DNA of 64,000 bases, taken from the NCBI RefSeq assembly GCF_007747995.1, contig NZ_CP036276.1:5013001-5077000 (forward strand), written 5' to 3'. This stretch comes from Symmachiella dynata (GTDB taxonomy: Bacteria > Planctomycetota > Planctomycetia > Planctomycetales > Planctomycetaceae). Of the stretch, positions 26,390 through 35,169 are shown in pieces. How positions within the stretch are numbered: the stretch's first letter is position 1; each line of letters opens with the position of its first letter. Position numbers and translations under genes: made by a program. Under the pieces are notes generated by a model. The model saw only the letters and a list, made by a program, of their open reading frames with translations. It made no database searches and was not told the origin of the DNA.

Positions 26390-27280
26390 ATGCCACGTCA
26401 AAACTTGCTGATCTATATGTTGGGAACGGCCGTTTGTCTCGCGATGACGTGTATGACACACACGGTTCATGCCGAGGAACCGGCGGAGATTGAATATCAC
26501 GAGGATGTGATCTACGGCGTCGGGGGCGACGAACAATTGAAGTTGGATTGGGCGCGCCCCAAGAAATTCGACAAGCCGCTGACAGCGATCATCTATATTC
26601 ACGGCGGCGGATGGACCTTTGGCAACAAGAACGGCCATCGCGACGAGATTCAAAAGGCGGCCCGTGAAGGTTATTTTTCGGCGACGATCGGTTATCGATT
26701 GGCCCCGGCACATCGCTTTCCGGCTCAGATCGAGGACTGCAAATGCGCGATTCGTTTTTTGCGAGCCAATGCCGATCAGCTGGGTCTGGACCGCGAAAAA
26801 ATCGGTGCGATCGGGTTTTCCGCCGGCGCGCATCTGGTGATGATGCTCGCCACGATGGATGATGAAGACGGGCTAGAAGGCAAAGGAGGCTGGTTTGGTT
26901 GGTCCAGTAAAATCCAAGCCGGCGTCAGTTTCTTTGGACCGACGAATCTGCAATCCGAATTCCCAGAGAGTTCGAATAAACTCGTCGTGCAATTCCTCAA
27001 TGGAACCGCTGCACAGCAACCTGAAGCATATCGTCTTGCCTCGCCGATCACGTATGTCAACGCCGGCGATCCTCCGCTGTTGCTGTATCAAGGGACCAAG
27101 GACACTCTCGTCCCCCACGATCAAGCGTTACAAATGGTCGAGGCTTTGACCGCGGTTGAAGTCCCCGGACGCGTGGAATTTTTGATCGGCCAAGGGCACG
27201 GTTGGCGTGGCCCCGAAGCAGAGCGCACGTTTCAAGCGGCGATTGACTTCATTGCTGAACAGACCAACAAAACCGAATAA
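26390..27280 (+). CDS. Secreted alpha/beta hydrolase, esterase/lipase family
   Basis: A 296-residue protein with a signal peptide (to about A28). The hormone-sensitive-lipase/BD-FAE-like motifs are clear: oxyanion-hole HGGGW (71-75), the nucleophile elbow GFSAG with S144, the acid in GTKDTLVPHDQA and the His in IGQGHGW. It probably hydrolyses esters of carbohydrates or related compounds outside the cytoplasm; substrate unknown. Upstream is the SMP-30 gene. Confidence 0.9.
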   Translation: MPRQNLLIYMLGTAVCLAMTCMTHTVHAEEPAEIEYHEDVIYGVGGDEQLKLDWARPKKFDKPLTAIIYIHGGGWTFGNKNGHRDEIQKAAREGYFSATIGYRLAPAHRFPAQIEDCKCAIRFLRANADQLGLDREKIGAIGFSAGAHLVMMLATMDDEDGLEGKGGWFGWSSKIQAGVSFFGPTNLQSEFPESSNKLVVQFLNGTAAQQPEAYRLASPITYVNAGDPPLLLYQGTKDTLVPHDQALQMVEALTAVEVPGRVEFLIGQGHGWRGPEAERTFQAAIDFIAEQTNKTE

Positions 27281-27420
27281 CAGATCGTTGCCGTAAGTGC
27301 GCTGCTGCGCGACAACACCTTGCGTGGCCAATTCGCCACCTGATAAGAATAGCCAATTGGCGGTCGGCCGTTTTCGTTGGGCCGCGCGGTCACTCGACAC
27401 GTCAATGGGCGGAGAACAGC

Positions 27421-29109
27421 ATGCCGGATTCATCTCGTACTGACGCGCCGACAGTGACATCAGCGGACCGCCGCTTGGTCGCCGAGCATCCTACATCCAT
27501 GGCGCTGGAATTGGTCGTCCATGATCCTGATACAATCGCCGAATTGACGAGTCTAGCCGCGGGGGATCCTCGCGAGCAGTTCGCGCTTTCGGCGCTACGG
27601 ATCGGCGTGTTGGCGTTGCGGCAGGCGCGGGGGCAAATCGACACCGAACAAATCCGCCGCGAAAGCGAACGCATGCTCTCCGGCCTGGACAAACAACTCA
27701 GCGAACATGGCCGTGACGTACACACCAAAATGACCGCGATGCTCAAGGAGTATTTCGATCCTGAGGACGGACGGCTGCAGGAACGGGTCAATCGGTTGAT
27801 CCGCAAGGATGGCGAATTGGAAGAACTGCTCCGCCGGCAAATTGGCGGCGAAGATTCAGAACTTTGCAAAACGCTCGACAGCCATTTCGGACACGGTAGC
27901 CCGTTGATGAGTCTGCTCAGCCCCGAGGAATCGCAAGGCTTGTTAGCAGCGTTTCGCGAGACCTTCGAAAAGCAGCTGACCACGCAGCGCGAACGGGTAC
28001 TGAATGAGTTTTCGCTCGACAATGGCGAAGGGGCTCTGGCGCGGCTGGTGAAGGAGCTCAACGAAAATCATGGCAAACTGAGCGGCGATCTGCAGAAAAA
28101 AATCGATGTCGTAGTCGGCGAGTTCTCACTCGATGAGGAAAACTCAGCCCTGAGCCGGTTGGTCCGCAACGTGGACCGCGCGCAGAAAACGATCACCAGT
28201 GAGTTTTCGCTCAATGACGAAAACTCGGCCTTGTCACAACTAAAATCGATCTTGGACAGCACCAAGGACACGATCAATAATAACCTGACGTTGGATGATG
28301 AAAAATCGTCATTGGCTCGTTTGAAAGGCGAAATCCTCAAGGTGCTGGAAACGCATTCCGAAGCGAATCAGAAATTCCGCGAAGAGGTCAAGCTGTCACT
28401 CAACGAAATGGTCACCCGTCGCGATGAAGCAGCACGGTCGACGACGCACGGCCTCGACTTCGAAGATGCGGTCTATACGTTTATACAACAAGAGTCACAA
28501 CGGACAGGTGACATTGCTTCCCACACCGGCAATACCACGGGGCTGATCAAGAATTGCAAAGTGGGGGACTGCATGATCGAACTCGGCCCGGAAAATGCCG
28601 CCGCCGGGGCGAAGATTGTTGTCGAAGCCAAACAGAAAAAAGAATACAACGTCGCCAAAGCGCTGGAAGAGATTGAAACGGCTCGCAAGAATCGCGCAGC
28701 TCAGACCGGTCTGTTCGTCTTTTCCAAAAAGTCCGCTCCCGACGGCATGGAACCCTTTGCCCGCTACCGCAACGACGTGCTGGTTGTCTGGGATCCGGAA
28801 CAACCCGACAACGATCTGTATCTGAAAACAGGCTTAACACTGGCCCGCGCGCTCTGCGTCCGTTCCGGGCAACACAGCGAAGCAAAAGCCGCCGACTTTC
28901 AAGCCATTGACGTCGCCGTATTGGAGATCGAAAAGCGGACCGGCAACCTCGGCAAGATCGAATCCTCCGCTCAATCGATCAGTAAACAAAGCGACACGAT
29001 CCTCAAAACGGTTGAACTCTCACGACGTTCCATCGAACGGCAATTGGAAATCTTGCGGGACAAACTCGGCGACCTCAAACGCCAGGAGGCCGCTGGAGAG
29101 AACACGTAG
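27421..29109 (+). CDS. Coiled-coil protein with repeated FSLD motifs and a PD-(D/E)XK-like nuclease domain
   Basis: A 562-residue cytoplasmic protein; no signal or membrane segment. Residues 1-190 are helical with a YFDPEDGRLQERV-type stretch. Four repeats of EFSLDxExSALSRL occur at 196-209, 234-247, 261-274 and 288-301, the last three spaced 27 residues apart. A compact domain follows (about 345-475) with E348 (DFEDAV), D383 (GDCMIEL) and E402-A-K404 (IVVEAKQKK), the residue order of PD-(D/E)XK nucleases. A further coiled coil ends the chain (500-555). The overall layout recalls RmuC or DUF2130 proteins. The family is not one I can name; nuclease activity is inferred. Confidence 0.8.
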   Translation: MPDSSRTDAPTVTSADRRLVAEHPTSMALELVVHDPDTIAELTSLAAGDPREQFALSALRIGVLALRQARGQIDTEQIRRESERMLSGLDKQLSEHGRDVHTKMTAMLKEYFDPEDGRLQERVNRLIRKDGELEELLRRQIGGEDSELCKTLDSHFGHGSPLMSLLSPEESQGLLAAFRETFEKQLTTQRERVLNEFSLDNGEGALARLVKELNENHGKLSGDLQKKIDVVVGEFSLDEENSALSRLVRNVDRAQKTITSEFSLNDENSALSQLKSILDSTKDTINNNLTLDDEKSSLARLKGEILKVLETHSEANQKFREEVKLSLNEMVTRRDEAARSTTHGLDFEDAVYTFIQQESQRTGDIASHTGNTTGLIKNCKVGDCMIELGPENAAAGAKIVVEAKQKKEYNVAKALEEIETARKNRAAQTGLFVFSKKSAPDGMEPFARYRNDVLVVWDPEQPDNDLYLKTGLTLARALCVRSGQHSEAKAADFQAIDVAVLEIEKRTGNLGKIESSAQSISKQSDTILKTVELSRRSIERQLEILRDKLGDLKRQEAAGENT

Positions 29110-29137
29110 CGCGCGTTTTCGCTTCTTTGAAAGAAAA

Positions 29138-29306
29138 CCTCACGCAAAGACGCGAAGCCGCAAAGAATGAAATAGGCGAACATTTCAGTCCCACCAGAGT
29201 GTTTCTTGGCATCATGTCTCTATGTGATTCATTATGCTTTACAACTTACATCGGGATTACAGCCTTCTTCTTCTCTGCGCCTCCGCGTCTCTGCGCGAGT
29301 TTTTTT
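29138..29306. repeat. Element with inverted CACGCAAAG-type ends, second copy
   Basis: CCTCACGCAAAGACGCGAAGCC lies at the left end and the related inverted sequence CTCTGCGCCTCCGCGTCTCTGC followed by GAGTTTTTTT at the right end. The internal 100 bases do not resemble those of the copy at 8674-8866. The layout, arms then T-run, is the same. The rest of the 29110-29423 gap holds nothing else I can support. Confidence 0.5.
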
Positions 29307-29423
29307 CACTCCAATCCCACCCCCAATTAAAACACCCGCCGCTTGCCCTTTTTTGTTCGACCCACGATAATCGTGGTACCCAAAAAACTTTCTAACTACG
29401 GCTCCATAAACGAGAACTGTGAT

Positions 29424-32030
29424 ATGTTGAAGATGCGCACCATGTTCCTACTAGCGTTGATCGGACTCTGTGCCGGCAACGGGTTTGCTGAAGAATCCGG
29501 CCCTTTGAAACTGAACAAGGGGGACCACGTTGTCCTCATCGGGAATACGCTGGCTGAGCGGATGCAGCATTTCGGGCACTTTGAGTCACTGCTGCATAGC
29601 CGGTTTCCGCAGCACGAATTGGTGGTTCGCAATTTAGGTTGGTCGGCCGATGAACTCACGTTGCGGCCCCGCTCTAAAGATTTTCAGGATCATGGCCACA
29701 ACCTCGAAGACCACAAACCGAATGTGGTGATTGCTTGCTTCGGTTTCAATGAATCTTTCGTTGGCCCCGAGGGGTTGCCGAAGTTTGTTGCCGACCTGGA
29801 AGAATTCATCAAGACCACCACGACCACCAAGTACAACGGCGAAGCGCCACCGCAATTGGTCCTGTTCTCCCCCATCGCCCAAGAAGACACCGGCCGGCCG
29901 GGCGTGACCGATGGCAAAGCCAACAACGAAAACATCAAAGCCTATACCGAGGCAATGGCGGAAGTTGCTCAGCGAAACAACGTGATCTTTGTCGATCTGT
30001 TTACGCCGTCGCAAAAACTGATGCACGATGCCGACCAGAAGCTGACGATCAACGGCGTACACCTAAACGATTACGGTTACAGCCAATTGGCACCGGTGAT
30101 GGAAACAGCGTTGTTCGGGCCGCGACCTGCTTCCGCCGGGCAAGCCGACTTGAACAAAGTGCGGGCGGAGGTCAACGAGAAAAACCGTCAATTTTGGTAC
30201 GACCACCGCGCGGTCAATGGGTTCTATATTTACGGCGGCCGCAAAGAGCCGTTCGGCGTGGTGAACTTTCCGGATGAATTCAAAAAGCTCCGCAAAATGA
30301 TCGCTCTCCGTGATCGGCGGGTGTGGGATGTGGCGCAAGGGAAATCGGTTCCGGATAAAATCGATGACTCCGTTGCCGGCGAAATCAAAAAAGTGCCCAC
30401 GAACTTCGAACGCGAAATCGTGATCACCAAGCCGGAAGAAACGCTCAAGACCTTTACGTTGCCCGACGGGTATGAAGCGAATCTCTTCGCGTCCGACGAC
30501 CAGTTTCCCGAGTTGCAAAACCCCGTGCAATTCACCTTCGACGCTCGCGGGCGGTTGTGGGTTTGCACGATGAATTCCTATCCGATGTATCTACCCGGCA
30601 CGCCGGTGGACGATAAGATTCTGATTCTCGAAGACACCGATGGCGACGGTCGCGCCGATAAGAGCACCGTCTTTGCCGATGGCCTGCACGTCCCCACCGG
30701 CATCGAATTGGGAGACGGCGGCGTCTATGTGGCGCAGCAACCCAACTTAATGTTTCTCAAAGACACCGATGGCGACGATGTTGCTGACGAGCGTTCGATC
30801 GTGCTGCACGGCTTCGATACGGCCGATTCACACCACTCGATCAGCGCCTTCACCTGGGGACCGGGCGGGGGATTGTATTTCCAGGAAGGAACTTTCCACC
30901 ACACGCAGGTCGAAACCCCCTACGGGCCGGTTCGCTGCAAAAATGCGGGCGTGTATCGCTATGAACCCAAGACCGAAAAGCTCGACGTGTTCGTCTCTTA
31001 TGGATTTGCCAATCCTTGGGGGCATACGTTCGATGGTTGGGGACAAAATTTCGTTGCCGATGCTTCGGGGGGAGCCAACTATTACGGCACCGCTTTCTCC
31101 GGTCAGGTCGACTATCCGCACAAACACGGCAAAATGAAACAGTTTTTCACCAAACAATGGCGGCCGACGTCGGGGTGTGAATTTGTCTCCAGCAGTAATT
31201 TCCCGGACGACGCTCAGGGCAACTATCTGCTGAACAACTGCATCGGTTTTCACGGTGTTTTACAATATCGCATGAAAGACGACGGATCGGGATTCGCCGC
31301 CGACCCGGTGCAGCCGTTGTTGCAATCGTCCGATCAAAACTTCCGCCCGGTCGATTTGCAATTCGGTCCTGACGGCGCGCTGTATCTCGTCGATTGGTTC
31401 AATCCGTTGATTGGCCACATGCAGCATTCGCTACGCGATCCCAATCGCGACAAAAACCACGGCCGCATTTGGCGGATTCGTCACAAAGACCGCCCGCTGG
31501 TCACGCCGGCCAAAATCGCCGGAGAGCCGATTCCGGCACTGTTGGATCTGCTCAAGACCTACGAAGACCGCACCCGTTATCGGGTTCGCCGTGAACTGCG
31601 TGAACGCGAGACCGCGGAAGTCATGGCGGCGCTGGACACCTGGATCGCCGGGCTGGATCAGGCGGATGAGAATTACCAGCACAATCTGCTCGAAGCGTTG
31701 TGGGTCCACCAGCATCACGACGTCGTCGATGAAGACTTCTTGAAACAATTGCTGCGTTCCCCCGACTATCGCGTCCGCGCGGCTGCGACGCGGGTGTTGT
31801 GTTATTGGCGGGACCGCGTGAACGAGCCATTGGCATTACTGCAGGTACAAGTCAACGACGAGCATCCCCGCGTGCGTCTCGAAGCCGTGCGTGCGTTGAG
31901 CTTTTTCGATTCTGCTGAAGCACAAGCGGTCTTGTATGAAGCCCTGACTCATCCGGATGACGACTACTTGAAGTACACATTTAAAGAGACTTTGGACACC
32001 TTGGATCGCCGCCTGGGCAACCAAAAATAG
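29424..32030 (+). CDS. SGNH hydrolase fused to PVC-type membrane-bound dehydrogenase-like propeller and HEAT repeats
   Basis: An 868-residue secreted protein. I start it at ATG 29424 (MLKMRTMFLLALIGLCAG), which begins a signal peptide. An SGNH/GDSL-type domain (to about residue 260) shows HVVLIGNTLAERM, LGWSADELTLRP, ACFGFNESF and NGVHLNDYGY. A propeller domain follows (VCTMNSYPMY, EDTDGDGRADKSTVFADGLHVPTG, LKDTDGDDVADER), typical of planctomycete PVC-type dehydrogenase-like proteins. The last 130 residues are HEAT-like helices. The C-terminal c-type haem motif CxxCH found in many relatives is absent. It probably acts on polysaccharide esters or other extracytoplasmic substrates. Confidence 0.88.
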   Translation: MLKMRTMFLLALIGLCAGNGFAEESGPLKLNKGDHVVLIGNTLAERMQHFGHFESLLHSRFPQHELVVRNLGWSADELTLRPRSKDFQDHGHNLEDHKPNVVIACFGFNESFVGPEGLPKFVADLEEFIKTTTTTKYNGEAPPQLVLFSPIAQEDTGRPGVTDGKANNENIKAYTEAMAEVAQRNNVIFVDLFTPSQKLMHDADQKLTINGVHLNDYGYSQLAPVMETALFGPRPASAGQADLNKVRAEVNEKNRQFWYDHRAVNGFYIYGGRKEPFGVVNFPDEFKKLRKMIALRDRRVWDVAQGKSVPDKIDDSVAGEIKKVPTNFEREIVITKPEETLKTFTLPDGYEANLFASDDQFPELQNPVQFTFDARGRLWVCTMNSYPMYLPGTPVDDKILILEDTDGDGRADKSTVFADGLHVPTGIELGDGGVYVAQQPNLMFLKDTDGDDVADERSIVLHGFDTADSHHSISAFTWGPGGGLYFQEGTFHHTQVETPYGPVRCKNAGVYRYEPKTEKLDVFVSYGFANPWGHTFDGWGQNFVADASGGANYYGTAFSGQVDYPHKHGKMKQFFTKQWRPTSGCEFVSSSNFPDDAQGNYLLNNCIGFHGVLQYRMKDDGSGFAADPVQPLLQSSDQNFRPVDLQFGPDGALYLVDWFNPLIGHMQHSLRDPNRDKNHGRIWRIRHKDRPLVTPAKIAGEPIPALLDLLKTYEDRTRYRVRRELRERETAEVMAALDTWIAGLDQADENYQHNLLEALWVHQHHDVVDEDFLKQLLRSPDYRVRAAATRVLCYWRDRVNEPLALLQVQVNDEHPRVRLEAVRALSFFDSAEAQAVLYEALTHPDDDYLKYTFKETLDTLDRRLGNQK

Positions 32031-32037
32031 TTCAGCG

Positions 32038-32073
32038 GCCCAACGCCCGGTTGGAACCTCCGGGTGCTGGGCC
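32038..32073 (+). terminator. Hairpin after the SGNH/dehydrogenase fusion gene
   Basis: GGCCCA-A-C-G-CCCGG pairs with CCGGG-T-G-C-TGGGCC around a nine-base loop, starting eight bases past the stop. No T-run follows, so termination would need Rho or the hairpin acts in mRNA 3' end protection. Confidence 0.5.
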
Positions 32074-32162
32074 TCCATAAAACGGCGATCATTTTCTGTT
32101 AACTTCCTGGCGGGACGGCGGTCATAGACCCGGGCCATGAGAGATAACAGAAAGAAATCCCC

Positions 32163-32906
32163 ATGCAAATCCCTGTGGTTCGTGGAGTGATTGACCGGCG
32201 GATTCTGGTCAATTACCGCATCAATCCCGATGTATTGGCCACTCTCCTACCGGCGCCGTTTCGCCCAAAGCTGGTGCAGGGCCACGGCATCGCGGGGATC
32301 TGCCTGATTCGTCTCAAGCAGCTTCGTCCGCGCTTTCTGCCGCCGCTGGTCGGCATCTCCTCAGAAAATGCCGCCCACCGCATGGCCGTGGAGTGGGAGG
32401 ATGATGGGCAACTGCGCGAGGGGGTCTATATCCCTCGCCGTGATACGTCTTCGCGATTTAACACCCTGGCCGGTGGCACGATCTTTCCCGGCCTGCATCA
32501 TCATGCCCAGTTCCAGGTTCAAGAAAACGGGGGCCACTACAAGGTCCAACTCGACAGCGACGATGACGATACACACGTCGCTGTCGAAGGCACGATCGCT
32601 GAAACATTGCCCGACACATCGATCTTTGAATCGATCGCAGAGGTGTCGGACTTTTTCGAAGCGGGTTCGCTGGGCTATTCAACAACACGCAAGTCCAACG
32701 AGTTTGACGGCTTGGAACTGCTCACTTTCAATTGGCACGTCCAACCGCTGGAAATCACCAACGTGGAATCGAGCTTTTTTGAGAACACAACCGACTTCCC
32801 ACCCGGCTCAGTGGAGTTCGACTGTGCGCTGTTGATGACCGGTATCGAGCATGAATGGCATGGGCGGCCGTTGATCAAATCGATCGCGGTCCCGGTAAAA
32901 TCCTAG
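32163..32906 (+). CDS. DUF2071 family protein
   Basis: A 247-residue protein with no signal peptide. The start MQIPVVRGVIDRRILVNYRINPDVLATLLPAPFRPKL-type pattern, GIAGICLIRLKQLRPRFLP and VGISSENAAHRMAVEW identify the DUF2071 (YqjF-like, acetoacetate-decarboxylase-like fold) family. Members are cytoplasmic and of unknown function. Its gene is convergent with the DUF1080 gene at 32930. Confidence 0.85.
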   Translation: MQIPVVRGVIDRRILVNYRINPDVLATLLPAPFRPKLVQGHGIAGICLIRLKQLRPRFLPPLVGISSENAAHRMAVEWEDDGQLREGVYIPRRDTSSRFNTLAGGTIFPGLHHHAQFQVQENGGHYKVQLDSDDDDTHVAVEGTIAETLPDTSIFESIAEVSDFFEAGSLGYSTTRKSNEFDGLELLTFNWHVQPLEITNVESSFFENTTDFPPGSVEFDCALLMTGIEHEWHGRPLIKSIAVPVKS

Positions 32907-32929
32907 CCCTATGACGTATAACGTCAACG

Positions 32930-33583
32930 TTAGTCCAATTCCTTGATGCGGATGTTCCGCCAAGCGACTTCGTACGGTCCTTTGTCCTTGCCGATGCCGT
33001 GGACTTGCAGCCCGATGAAACCTTTGGGGTGCGTTTTGTAGATCGGCTCATCGGTCAAATCGGCAATCGGTTTGCCGTTGATCCAAGTTTGAATCCGCGG
33101 GCCGCGGGCGACGACGCGGAATTTGTTCCACTCGCCGTCCTTGAACTGTTTGTGCGGTTTCAACTCATCTTCAGGAGTTAACCAGCCACGCCCGGTCGCT
33201 TCGCCGTAAATGTACCCCGCTTCTGCTCCACCGTCGCCGCTGGCTTCGATTTCGACCTGTGGTCCGTTCACGCGACCGGTGGGGGTCTCCTTGGTTTGCG
33301 AGCGGATCTGGACGCCGGAGTTCAGTTTGTCGTGGACTTTGACCTCGAATTCGAGCTCGAAATCGCCATAGTCCTTGTCACTGCACAAAAACGAATTCGG
33401 GCTACCCGTGTTGGTTTTCCCAACGATCGTTTTATCTTCTACACGGTAGGTGGCGGTGCCGTTGCGTTGTGTCCAGCCATCGAGCGTTTTGCCATCGAAC
33501 AGTTCGACCCATTCCCCGGCGAATGCGGGGACGGCGGCGAGGGAGACGAACAGTGCGGCGGCGAATCTTAGCGGCAATTTCAT
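32930..33583 (-). CDS. DUF1080 (3-keto-disaccharide hydrolase-like) secreted protein
   Basis: A 217-residue protein starting at MKLPLRFAAALFV; AAAGG is nine bases upstream of this ATG and abuts an earlier in-frame ATG at 33592. Signal peptide ends near AFAGE. The family core is visible: EWVELFDGKTLDGWTQRN, SFLCSDKDYGDFELEFEV, NSGVQIRSQ, EWNKFRVVARGPRIQTWING and GFIGLQVHG. The concanavalin-like fold binds or cleaves glycosides. It is downstream of the DUF1501 and PSD1 genes on the same strand. Confidence 0.92.
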   Translation of the reverse strand: MKLPLRFAAALFVSLAAVPAFAGEWVELFDGKTLDGWTQRNGTATYRVEDKTIVGKTNTGSPNSFLCSDKDYGDFELEFEVKVHDKLNSGVQIRSQTKETPTGRVNGPQVEIEASGDGGAEAGYIYGEATGRGWLTPEDELKPHKQFKDGEWNKFRVVARGPRIQTWINGKPIADLTDEPIYKTHPKGFIGLQVHGIGKDKGPYEVAWRNIRIKELD

Positions 33584-33684
33584 AGAGGTCATCCTTTGAT
33601 AAATGAGTAAATCTGCTCTGATACAGAATACCCACCAGGATGAATTTGTCCAAGGCGCCGGCAGTACTCAATGGCTGCTAAGCA

Positions 33685-35145
33685 TCAAACCCGCACGGGA
33701 CCCTGGAACAATTCCCCAACCACGCGCGCGCTGGTCACGCGGGCATCGGTCAGCGTTTCGTCGCTGCCATGATGCTCATACGTTAATCGCGTATGGTCCA
33801 GCCCCAATTGATGCAACAAGGTGGCATGCAAATCCGAGACTCCCACCGGATCGACGACCGAACGATAACCGATGTCGTCGGTCGCTCCGTGCACATGCCC
33901 CGCTTTAAAACCGCCGCCGGCGAGAATCAAACTGAATGCATTGCGATTGTGGTCACGGCCTTTGCCGTTTTGCGAAACGGGTAAGCGGCCGAATTCTCCC
34001 GACCAAACGACAATCGTGCTCTCCAGCAGTCCCCGCTGCTTGAGGTCCTTGATCAGGGCAGCGGAGGGCAAATCGCACTTAGCGCAAATCGCCTCGTTAT
34101 CGGTCTTAGAATTGTCGTGCGCATCCCATGGCTGCGAGTTGGGTTTGACCGGCGGCAAGATTTGCACGAAACGAACACCCGATTCGACCAGCCGGCGGGC
34201 CATCAAACACCGCAGCCCATACCCCGCGGTTTCGGGTTCGTCCAGACCGTACATCTTGCGCGTTGCCGGTGTTTCCCGCGACAGGTCCAATGTTTCCGCA
34301 GCTGCCAATTGCATGCGAGCGGCGAGTTCGTAATTTTGGATCCGCGCTTCCAGCGACGATTCGTAGGCAAAGTCCTGCTGATGCCTTCGATTCAATTTGG
34401 CCAACAGGTCCAAATTTTCTCGCTGTACCGCCGGGGGAATGGGTTGGCTAGGATTGAGATTCAGCACCGGCGTCCCCGCAGTGCTGACTTCAGTACCGCG
34501 ATACAGCGCGGGCATCCAACCGTTTTGCCACAGCAATGTACCGCTCGTGTTATAGCCCTCGGGGTCGCGAAGCACGACGTAGGCGGGCAGGTTTTGGTTT
34601 TCTGTACCGAGTCCGTAACTGACCCACGAACCGAGTGCGGGACGACCTTGGAAGATCTTGCCGGTGTTGAGCGCCACCAGCGATTCGGTGTGGTTGTTGT
34701 GAAGATTATACATCGACCGCACCAGGCAAATGTCATCGGCGACCGAACCGAGGTGCGGCAGGATCTCGGCCATCTCGATGCCGCTCTCGCCGTACTTGCG
34801 AAACTTCAGCGGGCTGCCTAACAGCGTATTTCCCTCGCTGCCGGGTTGGAACATCTCGACTTTTTCGACGTGCACCTTGCCGCTGTGCTTGGTGAGGTCC
34901 GGCTTGGGATCGAACAGATCCATCTGCCCCGGTCCGCCGTTTTGCATCAGCATGATCACCGCTTTGGCGGGAGCCTCGAAGTGTCCCGACTGGGGAGCCA
35001 GTCCATTGGCCACCGGCGCGGCAGCTGCGGATTGTTCCATACCGTCGAGATACGAGCACGCAATCGAACCAAATCCCAGCGCGCCGATTTTCAACATTTG
35101 CCGCCGGGACAAACGCGATGCATTTTCGATAGGTCGCTGTGCCAT
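33685..35145 (-). CDS. DUF1501 Tat-exported protein
   Basis: A 486-residue protein with a twin-arginine signal (SRRQMLKIGALGFGS). The DUF1501 family, related to the alkaline phosphatase/sulfatase fold, is recognised from VIMLMQNGGPGQMDLFDPKPD, AEILPHLGSVADDICLVRSM and TIVVWSGEFGRLP. In planctomycetes this gene regularly follows a DUF1549/DUF1553 gene, as here (24 bases upstream). Probably periplasmic; the reaction is unknown. Confidence 0.93.
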   Translation of the reverse strand: MAQRPIENASRLSRRQMLKIGALGFGSIACSYLDGMEQSAAAAPVANGLAPQSGHFEAPAKAVIMLMQNGGPGQMDLFDPKPDLTKHSGKVHVEKVEMFQPGSEGNTLLGSPLKFRKYGESGIEMAEILPHLGSVADDICLVRSMYNLHNNHTESLVALNTGKIFQGRPALGSWVSYGLGTENQNLPAYVVLRDPEGYNTSGTLLWQNGWMPALYRGTEVSTAGTPVLNLNPSQPIPPAVQRENLDLLAKLNRRHQQDFAYESSLEARIQNYELAARMQLAAAETLDLSRETPATRKMYGLDEPETAGYGLRCLMARRLVESGVRFVQILPPVKPNSQPWDAHDNSKTDNEAICAKCDLPSAALIKDLKQRGLLESTIVVWSGEFGRLPVSQNGKGRDHNRNAFSLILAGGGFKAGHVHGATDDIGYRSVVDPVGVSDLHATLLHQLGLDHTRLTYEHHGSDETLTDARVTSARVVGELFQGPVRV

Positions 35146-35169
35146 GCTCGAACCCCGTCGTCTATTGTC

